64,000 nt of DNA from Agarilytica sp033852165. GTDB lineage: Bacteria; Pseudomonadota; Gammaproteobacteria; Pseudomonadales; Cellvibrionaceae. Under the pieces are notes generated by a model that did no database searches, was not told the origin of the DNA, and saw only the letters and a program-made list of their open reading frames with translations. Below are positions 1-10,878 of this stretch, piece after piece (the first letter of the stretch is position 1; the number at the start of each line of letters is the position of its first letter). Both the position numbers and the translations under genes were made by a program. The stretch is from assembly GCA_033852165.1 (NCBI GenBank), contig JAWSUZ010000079.1, positions 6,932-70,931 on the forward strand. The letters are read 5' to 3'.

Positions 1-2830
1 CTATTCTGAACCCTCGAATTTTGACTTGATCATCGATGCGACCCAAGTATTCCAAATTTCCATCCGGTAACCAGCGAACTAAATCACCGGTTTTGTAAAG
101 ACGAGTATTCCCCACCCCAAAGCCGTTATCATTAAAAGGGCAAGCAATAAACTTTTCTTCCGTTAACTCAGGACGATTGAGATAACCGCGAGCTAAACCC
201 GCTCCAGAAACATGCAGCTCTCCCTCTACACCTAACGGTGTCAAATTTTCACCAGCGTCAAGAACGTACGCCTGAGTATTGTGGATAGGTTTTCCTATAG
301 AAGATTTTCCACCCGCTACTCGTCGGCAATAGGTTGAATACGTTGTATCTTCCGATGGACCATACAGATCATAGACATCGGTAACATGTTTATGCGCATA
401 TAGTGCTTCAACTACTTCCTGTTTCAACAGCTCCCCGGCCAAGTTGATCGTGCTAACCGTTTCGGGAATTGCATTATGTGCCAACAAGGTTTTGATTACT
501 GAAGGTACCGTATTGATTAGGGTAATCGTTCTTTCACCCGAGTCACTTAATAAATCTAGAGCATTTTTTACAAGGCAAATACTCCCGCCAACAGCCAAAG
601 GTAGAAACAGTTCAAATACAGATAAATCAAAATTTAATGATGTCGATGCTAACACTCCGCGCAATTCAGCAGGCCGAAATTGACTCTTACCCCAAGAAAT
701 AAAGGCTACCGTGTTCCGGTGTTCGATCATGACGCCTTTTGGCTTTCCAGTTGATCCGGAGGTATAAATAACATATGCGAGATGCTTGGGTGTTAACCCG
801 ATGTTATGACAAGGTATATTCGACGCAGGAAGACCTAATAGGATTTTTTGTATACCGATATCATCCAGACACAATGCTTGTTCTGATGATATCGGCGTGT
901 CATTCAGAATATCGTTCGTGGTAATGACCGTAGCGACCTCGGCATCGTTCAACATAAACGCTAGGCGTTCTTCTGGATAATCCGGGTCTAAAGGAACGTA
1001 AGCCCCACCCGCCTTTAGAATAGCGAGTACCGCAATAACCATGTTTAATGAGCGATCGAGACAAACGCCAACCAACGTATCCGGTTGACTATGTTTTTCT
1101 TGGACGAGGTAATATGCCAGTTGGTTCGCTTGATCGTTCAGTTCGCGATATGTCAGTTGTTGATCTTCGAACGCAAGCGCAATAGCACTCGGGTTTTTAT
1201 CGGTTTGTTGCTCAAATAATTCATGGATACAAAGGTGGTCTGGATACGCCACCTGGGTATCATTCCATTCCACTAGAAATTGATGTATTTCTGCCGCATT
1301 AACCATTGGCAAGGCATACACATTTTCCTTCGGACTCGAAATAATATTTTCACATAGCAGAACAAAATGGTCAGCAACAGATGCTATCGTACTTGCCTTA
1401 AACAGATCAGTATTATATTCCCACTCTAAAACTAATCCGTCTTGGGTTTCTTGTACATTCAGCGTTAAATCAAATTTTGACTGGGTACCAGCTTGATTCA
1501 CTGGACTAAGGGTCAAGCCAGGCAATGACAACTCACTTTTTTCATTATTGTGCAATACCAACATAATTTGAAAGAGCGGGCTATGGGCTAAACTTCTCTC
1601 AGGCTGTAGAACCTCGACTATTTGTTCAAATGGCATCTGTTGATGGGCATAAGCATCCAGCGTCATCGCTTTACTTTGATTTAATAGGTCAATAAACGAA
1701 GGGCTACCAGACACATCGCTGCGCAGCACCAAAGTATTCGCAAAAAAGCCAATTAACTGGCTCACCTCATCTTGTTCACGATTAGCGATGGGGCTACCCA
1801 TCACTATATCCGTTTCGCCGCTGTAACGGGCGAGCAATACTGAAAATGCCGCATGCAGGCCCATAAACAAAGTTGCACCTTCTTGCTCACATAACGTCGC
1901 TAATTTTTTTAGCGTAAGATGATCTAGTTTCCGGTATAAATTATCCCCGGTGACGCTTTGTAACGCTGGACGAGCATAATCTAAAGGAAAACTATGAAGA
2001 AGCGGTAAGCCGGCCAACTGCTCTCGCCAATAATTCACTTTTTTATCGAGAATATCGCCTTGTAACCAGTTTCTCTGCCAATGTGAATAATCCGCATATT
2101 GAACCGGTAAAGGCGTTAAAGGATTACCTCGGCCTTGCACATAAGATTTGTACAAGATACTCAATTCGCGAATAAAAATACCCGCCGACCACGCATCAGA
2201 GGCGATGTGATGCATCGTGAGCAGTAACATATGTTCGTCTTCACTCAGTACGAGCAATCGCCCACGCAGCATTAAATCCCGACTCAGATCAAACGCTTGA
2301 CTCGCTTCATTTTCGACTAAAACAGGAATTTTTTTATCTTTTTCAACAGCATTCAATGCCGACAGATCTATGACCGACAATTCAAACTCACGAGCGTCAT
2401 TCACAATTTGTAGCGGTTCACCATCACGACTGAAAATTACAGAACGCAGACTTTCATGACGCATGATGATAGTTGTCAACGCATCGGTTAGTGCAACAAT
2501 ATTCAAGTCTCCTGACAAACGCAGAACTGCAGGAATATTATACTGTGAGCTACCTTGCTCTAATTGGTCAACGAGCCAAAGACGTTGTTGTGTGAATGAC
2601 AGGAGATCGCCATCGGGATTTCGTGTTACAACCGGAATGACTTCTAATACTTCACCGTCCTGATGAGACAGGTATTCTATTAGATCATCTTTATTGCTTT
2701 TTATAAGATCAACAGCACAATCGGTCATAGCAGACTTAGGCGCCCGTGTCTTTAACTTCCCATTCTCAACAAAAACAAACACGCCTAGTTCCATCAGCGT
2801 ATTAATCACTTCTCGCGTTAGCTTACTCAC
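1..2830 (-). CDS. NRPS, third enzyme of the line (partial, runs off left edge): TubC_N - C - A (Ala)
   Basis: About 943 codons are visible, entering from the GTG at 2830. The GTG overlaps the stop of the upstream NRPS gene as TGGTGA and has a GAGG ribosome site about 7 bases before it. Residues 1-52 form a TubC_N-type beta-hairpin docking domain (GVFVFVENGKLKTRAP). A condensation domain follows (about 75-500); its active-site motif reads HHIASDA where HHxxxDG is usual. The adenylation domain starts near residue 530, has core A3 TSGSTGKPKG, and is cut at core A8 by the window edge. Hand-read pocket residues (A4 LNFDLSVFELF, INTVPS, INLAGE, LYGPSEDTTYST) give DLFNNALTY, the published alanine code. 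It should receive the thiazole-bearing chain from the two-module enzyme and add Ala. Its remaining domains, and any thioesterase, lie outside the window. Confidence 0.95.
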   Translation of the reverse strand, partial: MSKLTREVINTLMELGVFVFVENGKLKTRAPKSAMTDCAVDLIKSNKDDLIEYLSHQDGEVLEVIPVVTRNPDGDLLSFTQQRLWLVDQLEQGSSQYNIPAVLRLSGDLNIVALTDALTTIIMRHESLRSVIFSRDGEPLQIVNDAREFELSVIDLSALNAVEKDKKIPVLVENEASQAFDLSRDLMLRGRLLVLSEDEHMLLLTMHHIASDAWSAGIFIRELSILYKSYVQGRGNPLTPLPVQYADYSHWQRNWLQGDILDKKVNYWREQLAGLPLLHSFPLDYARPALQSVTGDNLYRKLDHLTLKKLATLCEQEGATLFMGLHAAFSVLLARYSGETDIVMGSPIANREQDEVSQLIGFFANTLVLRSDVSGSPSFIDLLNQSKAMTLDAYAHQQMPFEQIVEVLQPERSLAHSPLFQIMLVLHNNEKSELSLPGLTLSPVNQAGTQSKFDLTLNVQETQDGLVLEWEYNTDLFKASTIASVADHFVLLCENIISSPKENVYALPMVNAAEIHQFLVEWNDTQVAYPDHLCIHELFEQQTDKNPSAIALAFEDQQLTYRELNDQANQLAYYLVQEKHSQPDTLVGVCLDRSLNMVIAVLAILKAGGAYVPLDPDYPEERLAFMLNDAEVATVITTNDILNDTPISSEQALCLDDIGIQKILLGLPASNIPCHNIGLTPKHLAYVIYTSGSTGKPKGVMIEHRNTVAFISWGKSQFRPAELRGVLASTSLNFDLSVFELFLPLAVGGSICLVKNALDLLSDSGERTITLINTVPSVIKTLLAHNAIPETVSTINLAGELLKQEVVEALYAHKHVTDVYDLYGPSEDTTYSTYCRRVAGGKSSIGKPIHNTQAYVLDAGENLTPLGVEGELHVSGAGLARGYLNRPELTEEKFIACPFNDNGFGVGNTRLYKTGDLVRWLPDGNLEYLGRIDDQVKIRGFRI

Positions 2831-5800
2831 CAGACCACCTCTTCCTCGTTCTCTGTATTTTCCTTCAGTATTTCGGCGGTTTGATGCGTTAGTTGATTCT
2901 CGATAATTTCTGACATCGTCATAATATTTTCACACGAGAAGATATCTTTTATGCTGACTTTTACCTTTAATACTTTTTGTATTCGTGTAATTAATTTTGT
3001 TGCCAGTAACGAATCCCCTCCCAGATGAAAAAAGTTATCCGTCAAACTAACCTGTTCAATACCCAATAAATCTTGCCATATTTCACACAAGGATTTTTCT
3101 ACCACAGTCTGTGGTGCAAGGTATTCGCTTTCGGTGCGAGAAATGTTCGGCTCTGGCAAGGATTTACGATCCACTTTTCCATTTACGGTTAAGGGAATAT
3201 TGGGTATCGCAATCACCTGCTTTGGAATCATATAATGAGGCAGTAGATCCTGAAGATAGCTTGCAAGAACTTGATGCAGCTCGACTTTAGGCACAAGACT
3301 TTCGTCCACGCTGGCAAGTTGATCAGCACTAACAGCCCCGCCAACTAGCGTATGAAAAACCTGTGCCGACTCATCAAGAGAAAACACCTGCCTAACACTA
3401 CGAACATCACAAGCCCCAATCGCGCACAAACCGATATTCGACTGTATTCCATGATTGGACAACACTTGCCCCAAGTAACCTGATTCCCGGAAACCCTCAT
3501 TTTCCTGATTAGGATCACCAGTAAAAAATAAGCTAAAAGCCGCCTCAGCCTCTATCCCGCGTTTACTGCCCAATAACGCAATATTGCTGGACACCGATTC
3601 AGCACCGACCGATAGCAAGGCATTTTTAATCGCATCAAATTTATAAAAACCAGAAGCCAGGGTTCCCTCACCATTTTCCTGTGATAAAGTTTTGCGTAAG
3701 TGAACATAGATTTTCACCTTTAGAGGCTCACGCACGGCACATAGGTGAACCCTTGACAAGATTAATCCCAAAGCATCCAAAGACGGCGCTGCAGTTAAAT
3801 ATTGACGGTAACTTTTACGCGCAACGGCGTTGATCTTCACCGCTGCTGCTGTATCAGATGTAAAATGACACGCTTCAGGCGTAATCTGAACAATGCGAGA
3901 CGAAGTAGAAACAGGATTCGGCGCGGACCTGTCCCGTAGTATATGTTCGGTACGATGCCCCCCCGAGTACACTGCAAGCAAGCCATGTTGATCCGTCATC
4001 TCCGGAAAGCCCCATGCACAAAAATTCGTTATGGGCTCCTCGAAAACTATGAGGCCACTGCTCACATTATCGCGCAATAGCTGCGACATATAACCCGCTT
4101 CTACCCCACAAAGAGAATAAGAGGCATCGCCGTACACCGGTTTTATTGCGGCGAAATCAGCCACTAAAAATACTCGAAAGACTTCTGCCTTTATGCAGTC
4201 GCCGTTCATCTCAGTAAACGAAGCGCAGGTTTCTAAAGCCACTAGGTCATGATCTAAGGGGTGGTAATAATAATAACCGGATGGCAACCATTCACCGTTC
4301 GGTAGTCGCACTTTATTGACAGCGATCTCCACATACACCTGCACCGGGTATAGTGTTCCTCCTGAAGGATAAAAAGCTTTCGGAAATATCTGGTCGCCAA
4401 ATTTTCGCCGATGATAACCACGCAGTAATTCACCTAACGCCATCAATGAAATAGGCTCAGAGGTAAATTCTTCATAACTATCGTGGCAGCTCTGTAATGG
4501 TAGATCCGCCTCTAAGTCCCCGCCTAAATGTGTGCTCGTATAAAGGCCTTTTTCCCGCACGCCTTTTTGGGCCAACTTGAACGTAACCTTATCGACACCG
4601 GCTAGTAATTTAGTCGATTTTTGAAGACTGGTATCATCCTTGGTACTTAGAGATACGGTATCTGGAGATACCGTGTTGCCAACCACATAGGCCACCAGGT
4701 TATTCGTAATAGCCGAGGAATGCTTCGACCTTGTTTCGTATGTCGTAACAACGGCTTCGCTGATATCTGGGTGCGATAGTAAGCGTGCTTCTATTTCACC
4801 CAGTTCAACGCGATAGCCTTGTATTTTTACTTGGTCGTCAATACGCCCCATAAATTCGATATTACCATCGGCTAATAAGCGGCCTCTGTCACCTGTTTTA
4901 TACAAACGTTTTCCGGTTTCAGGGTGAATGACAAAACTGGCCATCGTTTTTTCATCGTCTCGCCAATAGCCGAGAGCCAGCCCTACACCACCAATATACA
5001 AATCCCCGGTAACTCCCAGCGGGGATAAAGAAAGGTTTTGCTGACAAACATAAAATTGCTGATTAGCTAGAGCCTTGCCATAGGGAATACTTGTCCAATT
5101 TCCGTCAATGCAATTAATTGGATAATAAATTGACCAAATCGAGGCTTCTGTTGCTCCCCCTAAACTGATAACAGATGCAGTCGGTACAATTGTACGAATT
5201 CGTGCCGGTAAATCTGTTGGGATCCAATCCCCACTCATCAACACCAAACGTAAATCCAAAGATGCCATATCCGACCGATTATCTTCAAGATACTCCACTA
5301 GCATCTGCAGTAACGCCGGTACCGTATTCCATAAGGTAATTCTTTCAATATTCGATTGTGAACTCAGGTAATGCAGCCATGCTTGGGGGTCCCGATACTC
5401 TTCCGCTTTCGGCAATACTAAAGTACCTCCCGCACCCAACACACCGAAAATGTCATAGACCGACAAATCAAAACTCAAATTCGAAAGACCAAACACACTA
5501 TCGTTCGACTCCACTTTATAGCGTTGATTAATATCTTGAACCGTATTCAGTGCGCCTTGATGATCAATCATGACGCCTTTGGGCTGACCGGTAGAACCGG
5601 ATGTAAAAATAACGTAAGCCAAATCTTCAGGTTTAGCGCGCGTATCCAATCGTGACGTGGCAATCCAGTCTGGTTTTTTTATCCGCTCAGCATATTCAGA
5701 ATTAACACATCCATCGTTAATGAATACCGTTAAATAGCGATTTGAAATACGACTTTTGTAGCGCCCAGTAGTCACAACTTGACTTACCTCACCCGCTTCC

Positions 5801-8800
5801 AATAACAAGTCAATACGGGCTTGCGGTAAGCTCGCATCTACCGGCAAATACGCTGCGCCAGCCTCTAAAATCCCAAGTACAGCGACCACTTGCTGCCAGC
5901 CTTTTTCCATGACAACCGCAATTAATTGATTCGCGCATGCACCATTTTCCTGCAATTGATACGACAATATCTGACTGCGTTTTCCTAGCTCGTCATACGT
6001 TAATGCTTTATCTCTCGACCGAACCGCAACCTTTTTCCCATGAAGCTGAATCTGGCGTTTAAGCGGGTCATGTAACAGGCCGACTCCTAGCGCCATCTCT
6101 GTATCGTTAACCGAATCAATTAATTGCCTTTGCTCTACAGGCAATTCGACCAATTGCTTACTCTGCCAACATTCCTCTTGCTCAAACAAGTTCAAGAATA
6201 AGGTTTGTAAACTCGAAAACATCGCGTCTAACATCCCACAGGGAAATAACCCTTCGACACTGTCCCAAACCACGTTAAGAGATCCATCGTCCTCACTTAA
6301 CTTCACATCTAGCCAGACTTGTGACGTCTGAGAAATACTGTAGCCTTCTTCTTCATCATTATTATTAGCATCCGTGTTATTACCACGCTCACCGCTGTTT
6401 TCTGGCTCTAGCCCTAGAGTACTGGTCACCACGACCGGATAACTCACCGACTGACCACTGTCTTTACGAAGGGCCGATAAGACTTCAAGTCCATCAAAAT
6501 ATCGACATTCTAAATCCGCCCACAGTTGTTTTTGAATAGCCTTTAGGCGATCACAAAAACGAATACTTGTATCCCTATAATCCATCTCAAGCAGTGTTAA
6601 CGAAGTAAAATCGCCCAGAATATTATTCACCTGCGAATGTAACGGAATACGATTAAATAAGGTCAGATTTAAAGCAAAATGCGGCGTTTCACACCACTGA
6701 TATAATACTTCTGAAAAGCAGCCCAAAAATAAACTGGTCGGGGTCACCTGAAAACGCCGAGCCATCTTAAGCAATGGCTGCCACTTCGATCGATCCAACA
6801 CATAGCTACGGCGTTCAAACCTGGGCTGATCAATTGACGACGGATCTACCGCTAAAGGTAATGCAGGACGCGCAGGAAAATCCACGATACGATCTAACCA
6901 GTAATCTTTCGATTGATGATATACCGGAAGCTTCATTAGGTTTTTTTCGGCTAAAACATAATCGCGAAACGTTAACGATAAATCGGGGAGAACATGTTTG
7001 GGATTATCATATAACGCAGAAACCTCCTGAGACAAGATCATCAAACTCGAAGCATCCAGCACTAATGCATCCATACTAAAATGAAGAATCGATTGTTTAT
7101 TCGTTAACTGGCTTATTCGAATATCAAACAATGGCCATTGTTCACCAGAAAACACATGATGAGACATTGAATCACGTACTTCGAGCTGTTTTGCCTTAGC
7201 ATCCTCATTCGAATCGTTGCGACAATCAGCGACCGCAATTACATAGTTTGGAACCGTTTTCAACACCTTTTGTTGACCATCAGATGTCACGACCATTCTC
7301 AACATATCATGACGCTGAATAAGCTGGTTAAATGCTGCCTGAAATCGCTCACAGTCCAGGTCGAAAAAGGGGTTCTCCGAATATAAATGAGCACCAACAT
7401 TGCCCAACTCAAAATCACCTTTTCGTCCCATCCAATAGGCTTGCTGGATTTTCGTCAGCGGGAAGGCCTGATATCTATTTTCAGGGTCGGGAGTTAGCGT
7501 TTCAAACTCAATAGTTTTAAGCGAATCACGTTCAAGAAAGCTCACTAATTCCTCGACCGTTAGCGCATCCATAAGTTGGCGCAAGGTGATGTCTTTATCC
7601 AGCTTTATTTTCACCGCATTCACTAAACGGACTGCCAGTAATGAATGCCCCCCCAAATGAAAGAAGTTATCGTTTAAGCCAACTCTAGACACTCCTAAAA
7701 CTTCCTGAAATATTTCACACAAGGTTTTCGCTACTTGCGTAACTGGCGCTCTGTATACCTCGGTTAGTTGATTGTCATCCGGCATGGGTAAAGACTTTCG
7801 ATCAACTTTTCCATTTTGAGTTAGAGGTAAGGCATCCAACAGCATGATAAAAGAAGGAATCATGTATTCAGGCAACAGACTATGCAGGTATTGACGAAAG
7901 TCACCAGCATCACTTTTATCTGCATCTAAGTGATGATCCTTCACAATATAAGCGATTAAACGCTTATCACCCGCCCCCTGATCCCGAGCAACAACCACCA
8001 CATCCTTAACGACTTGATGATCCAAAAGGGCCTTTTCAATTTCACCGACTTCAATCCTAAAACCACGAATCTTAACTTGATTATCAATACGCCCAAGATA
8101 CGCCAAATCACCATTTGCTAACCAACGCACTAAATCACCGGTTTTGTAAAGACGGTCACTGATACCATCGAAGGGATTTGGAATAAATTTTTCAGCTGTC
8201 ATCTCTGGGCGATTGAGATAGCCTTGGGCAAGTCCGACACCGCTAAGGTGCAACTCACCCGCTACACCAATAGGTTGAGGCTCACCACGACTATCTAGAA
8301 CATAGGCACGAGTGTTTTGTATTGCCCGGCCGATATTGACCGTTTCATTGCAAGCGATTTTTTTTACACTGGAGCATATTGTATTTTCTGTTGGCCCGTA
8401 AGCATTAAAAAATTCGAAACTTTCACTCCATTTATCGGACAGGGTTTGCGGGCACGTGTCACCACCAACAATGACACACTGGAGGTTCTGAATATGACCA
8501 GGATCAAGCAAACTTAAACTGGAGGGAACCATCATTAAATGGCTTATTTTTTCCCGATTAATCAGGGTTTCCAAGTAATGGCTATCGGCTATGAGTTCTT
8601 TTGCAACAACCACACTTGCGCCGTGTGACAGGCTCATCCAAATTACCCAGCTTGCCGCATCAAAACTTACGGATGTGTTTTGTAAAAATCGCGTGTTTTG
8701 ACCGATGGAAAACCTTTTTGCATTATCGTCCATCAAATTTATCAAGCCTTGATGTGCAATCATAACGCCCTTTGGATTTCCAGAAGAACCTGATGTGTAA

Positions 8801-10878
8801 ATCACATAAGCAAGTCCCTTAGTCGTTAGCTTTAACGTACTCGGAAGTAAATTTTTAACTGATTGAGACAATAGCCGTCGTTTTACTATATCGTTGTCCA
8901 CGCATAAAGCTTGAGCAGAAGATATAGGGGTTTTCGATACAACATCTGAAGTTGTGATAACTGTTGCAAGTCCTGCATCCTTTAACATGTAGATTAAACG
9001 TTCCTCAGGGTATTCTGAATCTAGAGGAACATAGGCACAACCCGATTTTAAAATTCCCAACATCGCGACAACCATATCGAACGAGCGATTTAGACAGATT
9101 CCCACTAAGCTTCCCGATTGAACGTGTTTTTCGTTTATCAAATAATGCGCCAATTGATTGGCCCGTTGATTCAGATCGCCGTAGTTCAATATCTGATTTT
9201 CAAATATCAAGGCAGGCGCATCGCTATTTTTTTCCACTTCTTGTTCAAACAGCTCATGAATACAATGATCAGCTGAGAAATCAACCTGAGCATCATTCCC
9301 GCGCGCTAATAATTTCTCACGCTCCGACGCATTTAATAAAGGTAAGTCATAAACATTTTTTTCTGGATCAGTGAGGAAGCCATCTAATAACAGAGCCAAA
9401 TGGTCAGCCATTCGTTGCATTGTTTCCGAACAAAACAAATCGGTATTATATTCCCACTCTAGCGACAAACCATTTCCTGTTTCTACTGCACTCAGCGTTA
9501 AATCAAACTTTGCTTGAACGCCTATTTTTTCTACCGGAGCCAAAGTTAAACCTGGAAGTTTCAGTGCTTTTTTATCATTATTCTGTAATACCAGCATAAT
9601 TTGAAACAATGGGCTATGGCTCAAACTTCTTTCAGGTTGCAAGGCCTCCACCAGTTGTTCAAAAGGCATCTGCTGATGAGAATAGGCATCTAATGCAGTT
9701 TGTTTACTTTGTTGTAATAATTCGATAAAAGAAGGGGATCCCGAAATATCGTTACGCAATACTAAAGTGTTCACAAAAAAACCAATCAATCCCTCCACTT
9801 CTTTTTGTTCACGATTTGCAATGGGGCTTCCCACAACGATATCGGGTTCACCACTGTAACGAGCAAGCAATACAGAAAATACTGCATTCAATCCCATAAA
9901 CAAGGTTGCCCCTTGTGCACCACACAAGGCCATCAAACCATCGACTCGAGATTGATCAAGGTGAGAGTGAAACGCTGCCCCCGAAAATGTTTGTCGTTGG
10001 GGCCGTTTATAATCCAACGGGAGGCTATGAACAACAGGTAAGTTCAATAATTTCTGCTGCCAATAATCAATATATTTATCCAATACCTCTCCTTGTAACC
10101 ACTGACGCTGCCAATGCGCATAGTCGGCATATTGAATCGGTAACGGCGATAACGGATTCTCCCTCCCGTCAACATACGCTTGATACAATTGACTTAATTC
10201 ATGAATCAAAACTCCCGTTGACCAGCCATCCGAAGCGATATGATGCATTGTCGCCACCAATACGTAGTCATTTTCCGACAATGTCAATAGCTTTGCCCGC
10301 AGCATTAAATCAGCAGTTAAATCAAAACTTTTTGAAAACTCACAATCAATACCGTTTTGCACTGCTTTTTCTTGATCAGGCCGATCTAAACCGGACATAT
10401 CAACCATTCCAAGATCAAACATCTGTGCCGGGTTAATTTTCTGCACTGGCTCATCACCAGCATCGACAAAAATCGTACGTAAACTTTCATGGCGACGAAT
10501 AATCGTAGAAAAAGTCTTCTGCAAAGCAGAAACATGAAGATTACCCGTTAACCGTAAAGCAAATACATTATTGTAGAGTGAGCTGCTCTCTTCCATACGA
10601 TCGAACAACCAAAGGCGAAGTTGAGAGAACGATAGTACGCCCCCCTCCTCACATCGAGAAACAGGCAGTATCGTTACGTTTTTATCAGCAGCTTGATCAG
10701 AACTTTCCTCACTCATTAAATATTCAATCAATTCATGCTTATTACTTTTTATAAGCGTGATAACCTCTTTCGTTATGCACTCAGGCTTACCTCGCGTTTT
10801 AAGGGTTCCTTTATCGAGATAAACAAATACACCGCTATCAAGAAGCTTTTTAATGACACTCATTATTTTTATATTCAC
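2827..10878 (-). CDS. NRPS, second enzyme: TubC_N - C - A - PCP - Cy - A(Cys)[Ox] - PCP, thiazole-forming
   Basis: This 2683-residue cytoplasmic megasynthase adds residues 6 and 7 of the predicted peptide. Approximate domain order: TubC_N docking 6-58; C about 82-500 (HHIASDG near 213); A about 540-1010 (pocket DAWMIGAIC, unassigned, probably bulky or aromatic); PCP with LGGHSLLAVRL near 1077; cyclisation domain about 1140-1580, with DALVLDASS (DxxxxDxxS) near 1272 replacing the C-domain HHxxxDG; second A from about 1610, with LSFDLSVYDIFG, LWNTVP, LVLMSGDW and GGATEASIWSIYY giving the cysteine code DLYNLSLIW. Between A8 (near 2018) and A9/A10 (near 2550) sits a McbC/SagB-like FMN oxidase of roughly 460 residues (PSGGTLYPVQVYV). 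The last PCP (LGGDSLLATKL) is near 2620. Cy plus Ox predicts conversion of Cys to thiazoline and then thiazole. GTG start overlaps the upstream stop (TGGTGA), with GGAG 8 bases before it; an ATG five codons in is the alternative. Confidence 0.97.
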   Translation of the reverse strand: MNIKIMSVIKKLLDSGVFVYLDKGTLKTRGKPECITKEVITLIKSNKHELIEYLMSEESSDQAADKNVTILPVSRCEEGGVLSFSQLRLWLFDRMEESSSLYNNVFALRLTGNLHVSALQKTFSTIIRRHESLRTIFVDAGDEPVQKINPAQMFDLGMVDMSGLDRPDQEKAVQNGIDCEFSKSFDLTADLMLRAKLLTLSENDYVLVATMHHIASDGWSTGVLIHELSQLYQAYVDGRENPLSPLPIQYADYAHWQRQWLQGEVLDKYIDYWQQKLLNLPVVHSLPLDYKRPQRQTFSGAAFHSHLDQSRVDGLMALCGAQGATLFMGLNAVFSVLLARYSGEPDIVVGSPIANREQKEVEGLIGFFVNTLVLRNDISGSPSFIELLQQSKQTALDAYSHQQMPFEQLVEALQPERSLSHSPLFQIMLVLQNNDKKALKLPGLTLAPVEKIGVQAKFDLTLSAVETGNGLSLEWEYNTDLFCSETMQRMADHLALLLDGFLTDPEKNVYDLPLLNASEREKLLARGNDAQVDFSADHCIHELFEQEVEKNSDAPALIFENQILNYGDLNQRANQLAHYLINEKHVQSGSLVGICLNRSFDMVVAMLGILKSGCAYVPLDSEYPEERLIYMLKDAGLATVITTSDVVSKTPISSAQALCVDNDIVKRRLLSQSVKNLLPSTLKLTTKGLAYVIYTSGSSGNPKGVMIAHQGLINLMDDNAKRFSIGQNTRFLQNTSVSFDAASWVIWMSLSHGASVVVAKELIADSHYLETLINREKISHLMMVPSSLSLLDPGHIQNLQCVIVGGDTCPQTLSDKWSESFEFFNAYGPTENTICSSVKKIACNETVNIGRAIQNTRAYVLDSRGEPQPIGVAGELHLSGVGLAQGYLNRPEMTAEKFIPNPFDGISDRLYKTGDLVRWLANGDLAYLGRIDNQVKIRGFRIEVGEIEKALLDHQVVKDVVVVARDQGAGDKRLIAYIVKDHHLDADKSDAGDFRQYLHSLLPEYMIPSFIMLLDALPLTQNGKVDRKSLPMPDDNQLTEVYRAPVTQVAKTLCEIFQEVLGVSRVGLNDNFFHLGGHSLLAVRLVNAVKIKLDKDITLRQLMDALTVEELVSFLERDSLKTIEFETLTPDPENRYQAFPLTKIQQAYWMGRKGDFELGNVGAHLYSENPFFDLDCERFQAAFNQLIQRHDMLRMVVTSDGQQKVLKTVPNYVIAVADCRNDSNEDAKAKQLEVRDSMSHHVFSGEQWPLFDIRISQLTNKQSILHFSMDALVLDASSLMILSQEVSALYDNPKHVLPDLSLTFRDYVLAEKNLMKLPVYHQSKDYWLDRIVDFPARPALPLAVDPSSIDQPRFERRSYVLDRSKWQPLLKMARRFQVTPTSLFLGCFSEVLYQWCETPHFALNLTLFNRIPLHSQVNNILGDFTSLTLLEMDYRDTSIRFCDRLKAIQKQLWADLECRYFDGLEVLSALRKDSGQSVSYPVVVTSTLGLEPENSGERGNNTDANNNDEEEGYSISQTSQVWLDVKLSEDDGSLNVVWDSVEGLFPCGMLDAMFSSLQTLFLNLFEQEECWQSKQLVELPVEQRQLIDSVNDTEMALGVGLLHDPLKRQIQLHGKKVAVRSRDKALTYDELGKRSQILSYQLQENGACANQLIAVVMEKGWQQVVAVLGILEAGAAYLPVDASLPQARIDLLLEAGEVSQVVTTGRYKSRISNRYLTVFINDGCVNSEYAERIKKPDWIATSRLDTRAKPEDLAYVIFTSGSTGQPKGVMIDHQGALNTVQDINQRYKVESNDSVFGLSNLSFDLSVYDIFGVLGAGGTLVLPKAEEYRDPQAWLHYLSSQSNIERITLWNTVPALLQMLVEYLEDNRSDMASLDLRLVLMSGDWIPTDLPARIRTIVPTASVISLGGATEASIWSIYYPINCIDGNWTSIPYGKALANQQFYVCQQNLSLSPLGVTGDLYIGGVGLALGYWRDDEKTMASFVIHPETGKRLYKTGDRGRLLADGNIEFMGRIDDQVKIQGYRVELGEIEARLLSHPDISEAVVTTYETRSKHSSAITNNLVAYVVGNTVSPDTVSLSTKDDTSLQKSTKLLAGVDKVTFKLAQKGVREKGLYTSTHLGGDLEADLPLQSCHDSYEEFTSEPISLMALGELLRGYHRRKFGDQIFPKAFYPSGGTLYPVQVYVEIAVNKVRLPNGEWLPSGYYYYHPLDHDLVALETCASFTEMNGDCIKAEVFRVFLVADFAAIKPVYGDASYSLCGVEAGYMSQLLRDNVSSGLIVFEEPITNFCAWGFPEMTDQHGLLAVYSGGHRTEHILRDRSAPNPVSTSSRIVQITPEACHFTSDTAAAVKINAVARKSYRQYLTAAPSLDALGLILSRVHLCAVREPLKVKIYVHLRKTLSQENGEGTLASGFYKFDAIKNALLSVGAESVSSNIALLGSKRGIEAEAAFSLFFTGDPNQENEGFRESGYLGQVLSNHGIQSNIGLCAIGACDVRSVRQVFSLDESAQVFHTLVGGAVSADQLASVDESLVPKVELHQVLASYLQDLLPHYMIPKQVIAIPNIPLTVNGKVDRKSLPEPNISRTESEYLAPQTVVEKSLCEIWQDLLGIEQVSLTDNFFHLGGDSLLATKLITRIQKVLKVKVSIKDIFSCENIMTMSEIIENQLTHQTAEILKENTENEEEVVW
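8060..9040 (-). repeat. Twin A-domain segment, copy in the second NRPS (DAWMIGAIC)
   Basis: The A-domain core from about A2 to A8 closely matches 14640-15620 at DNA level, and both copies carry the same pocket code DAWMIGAIC. This implies that residues 4 and 6 of the product are the same amino acid. Confidence 0.75.
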
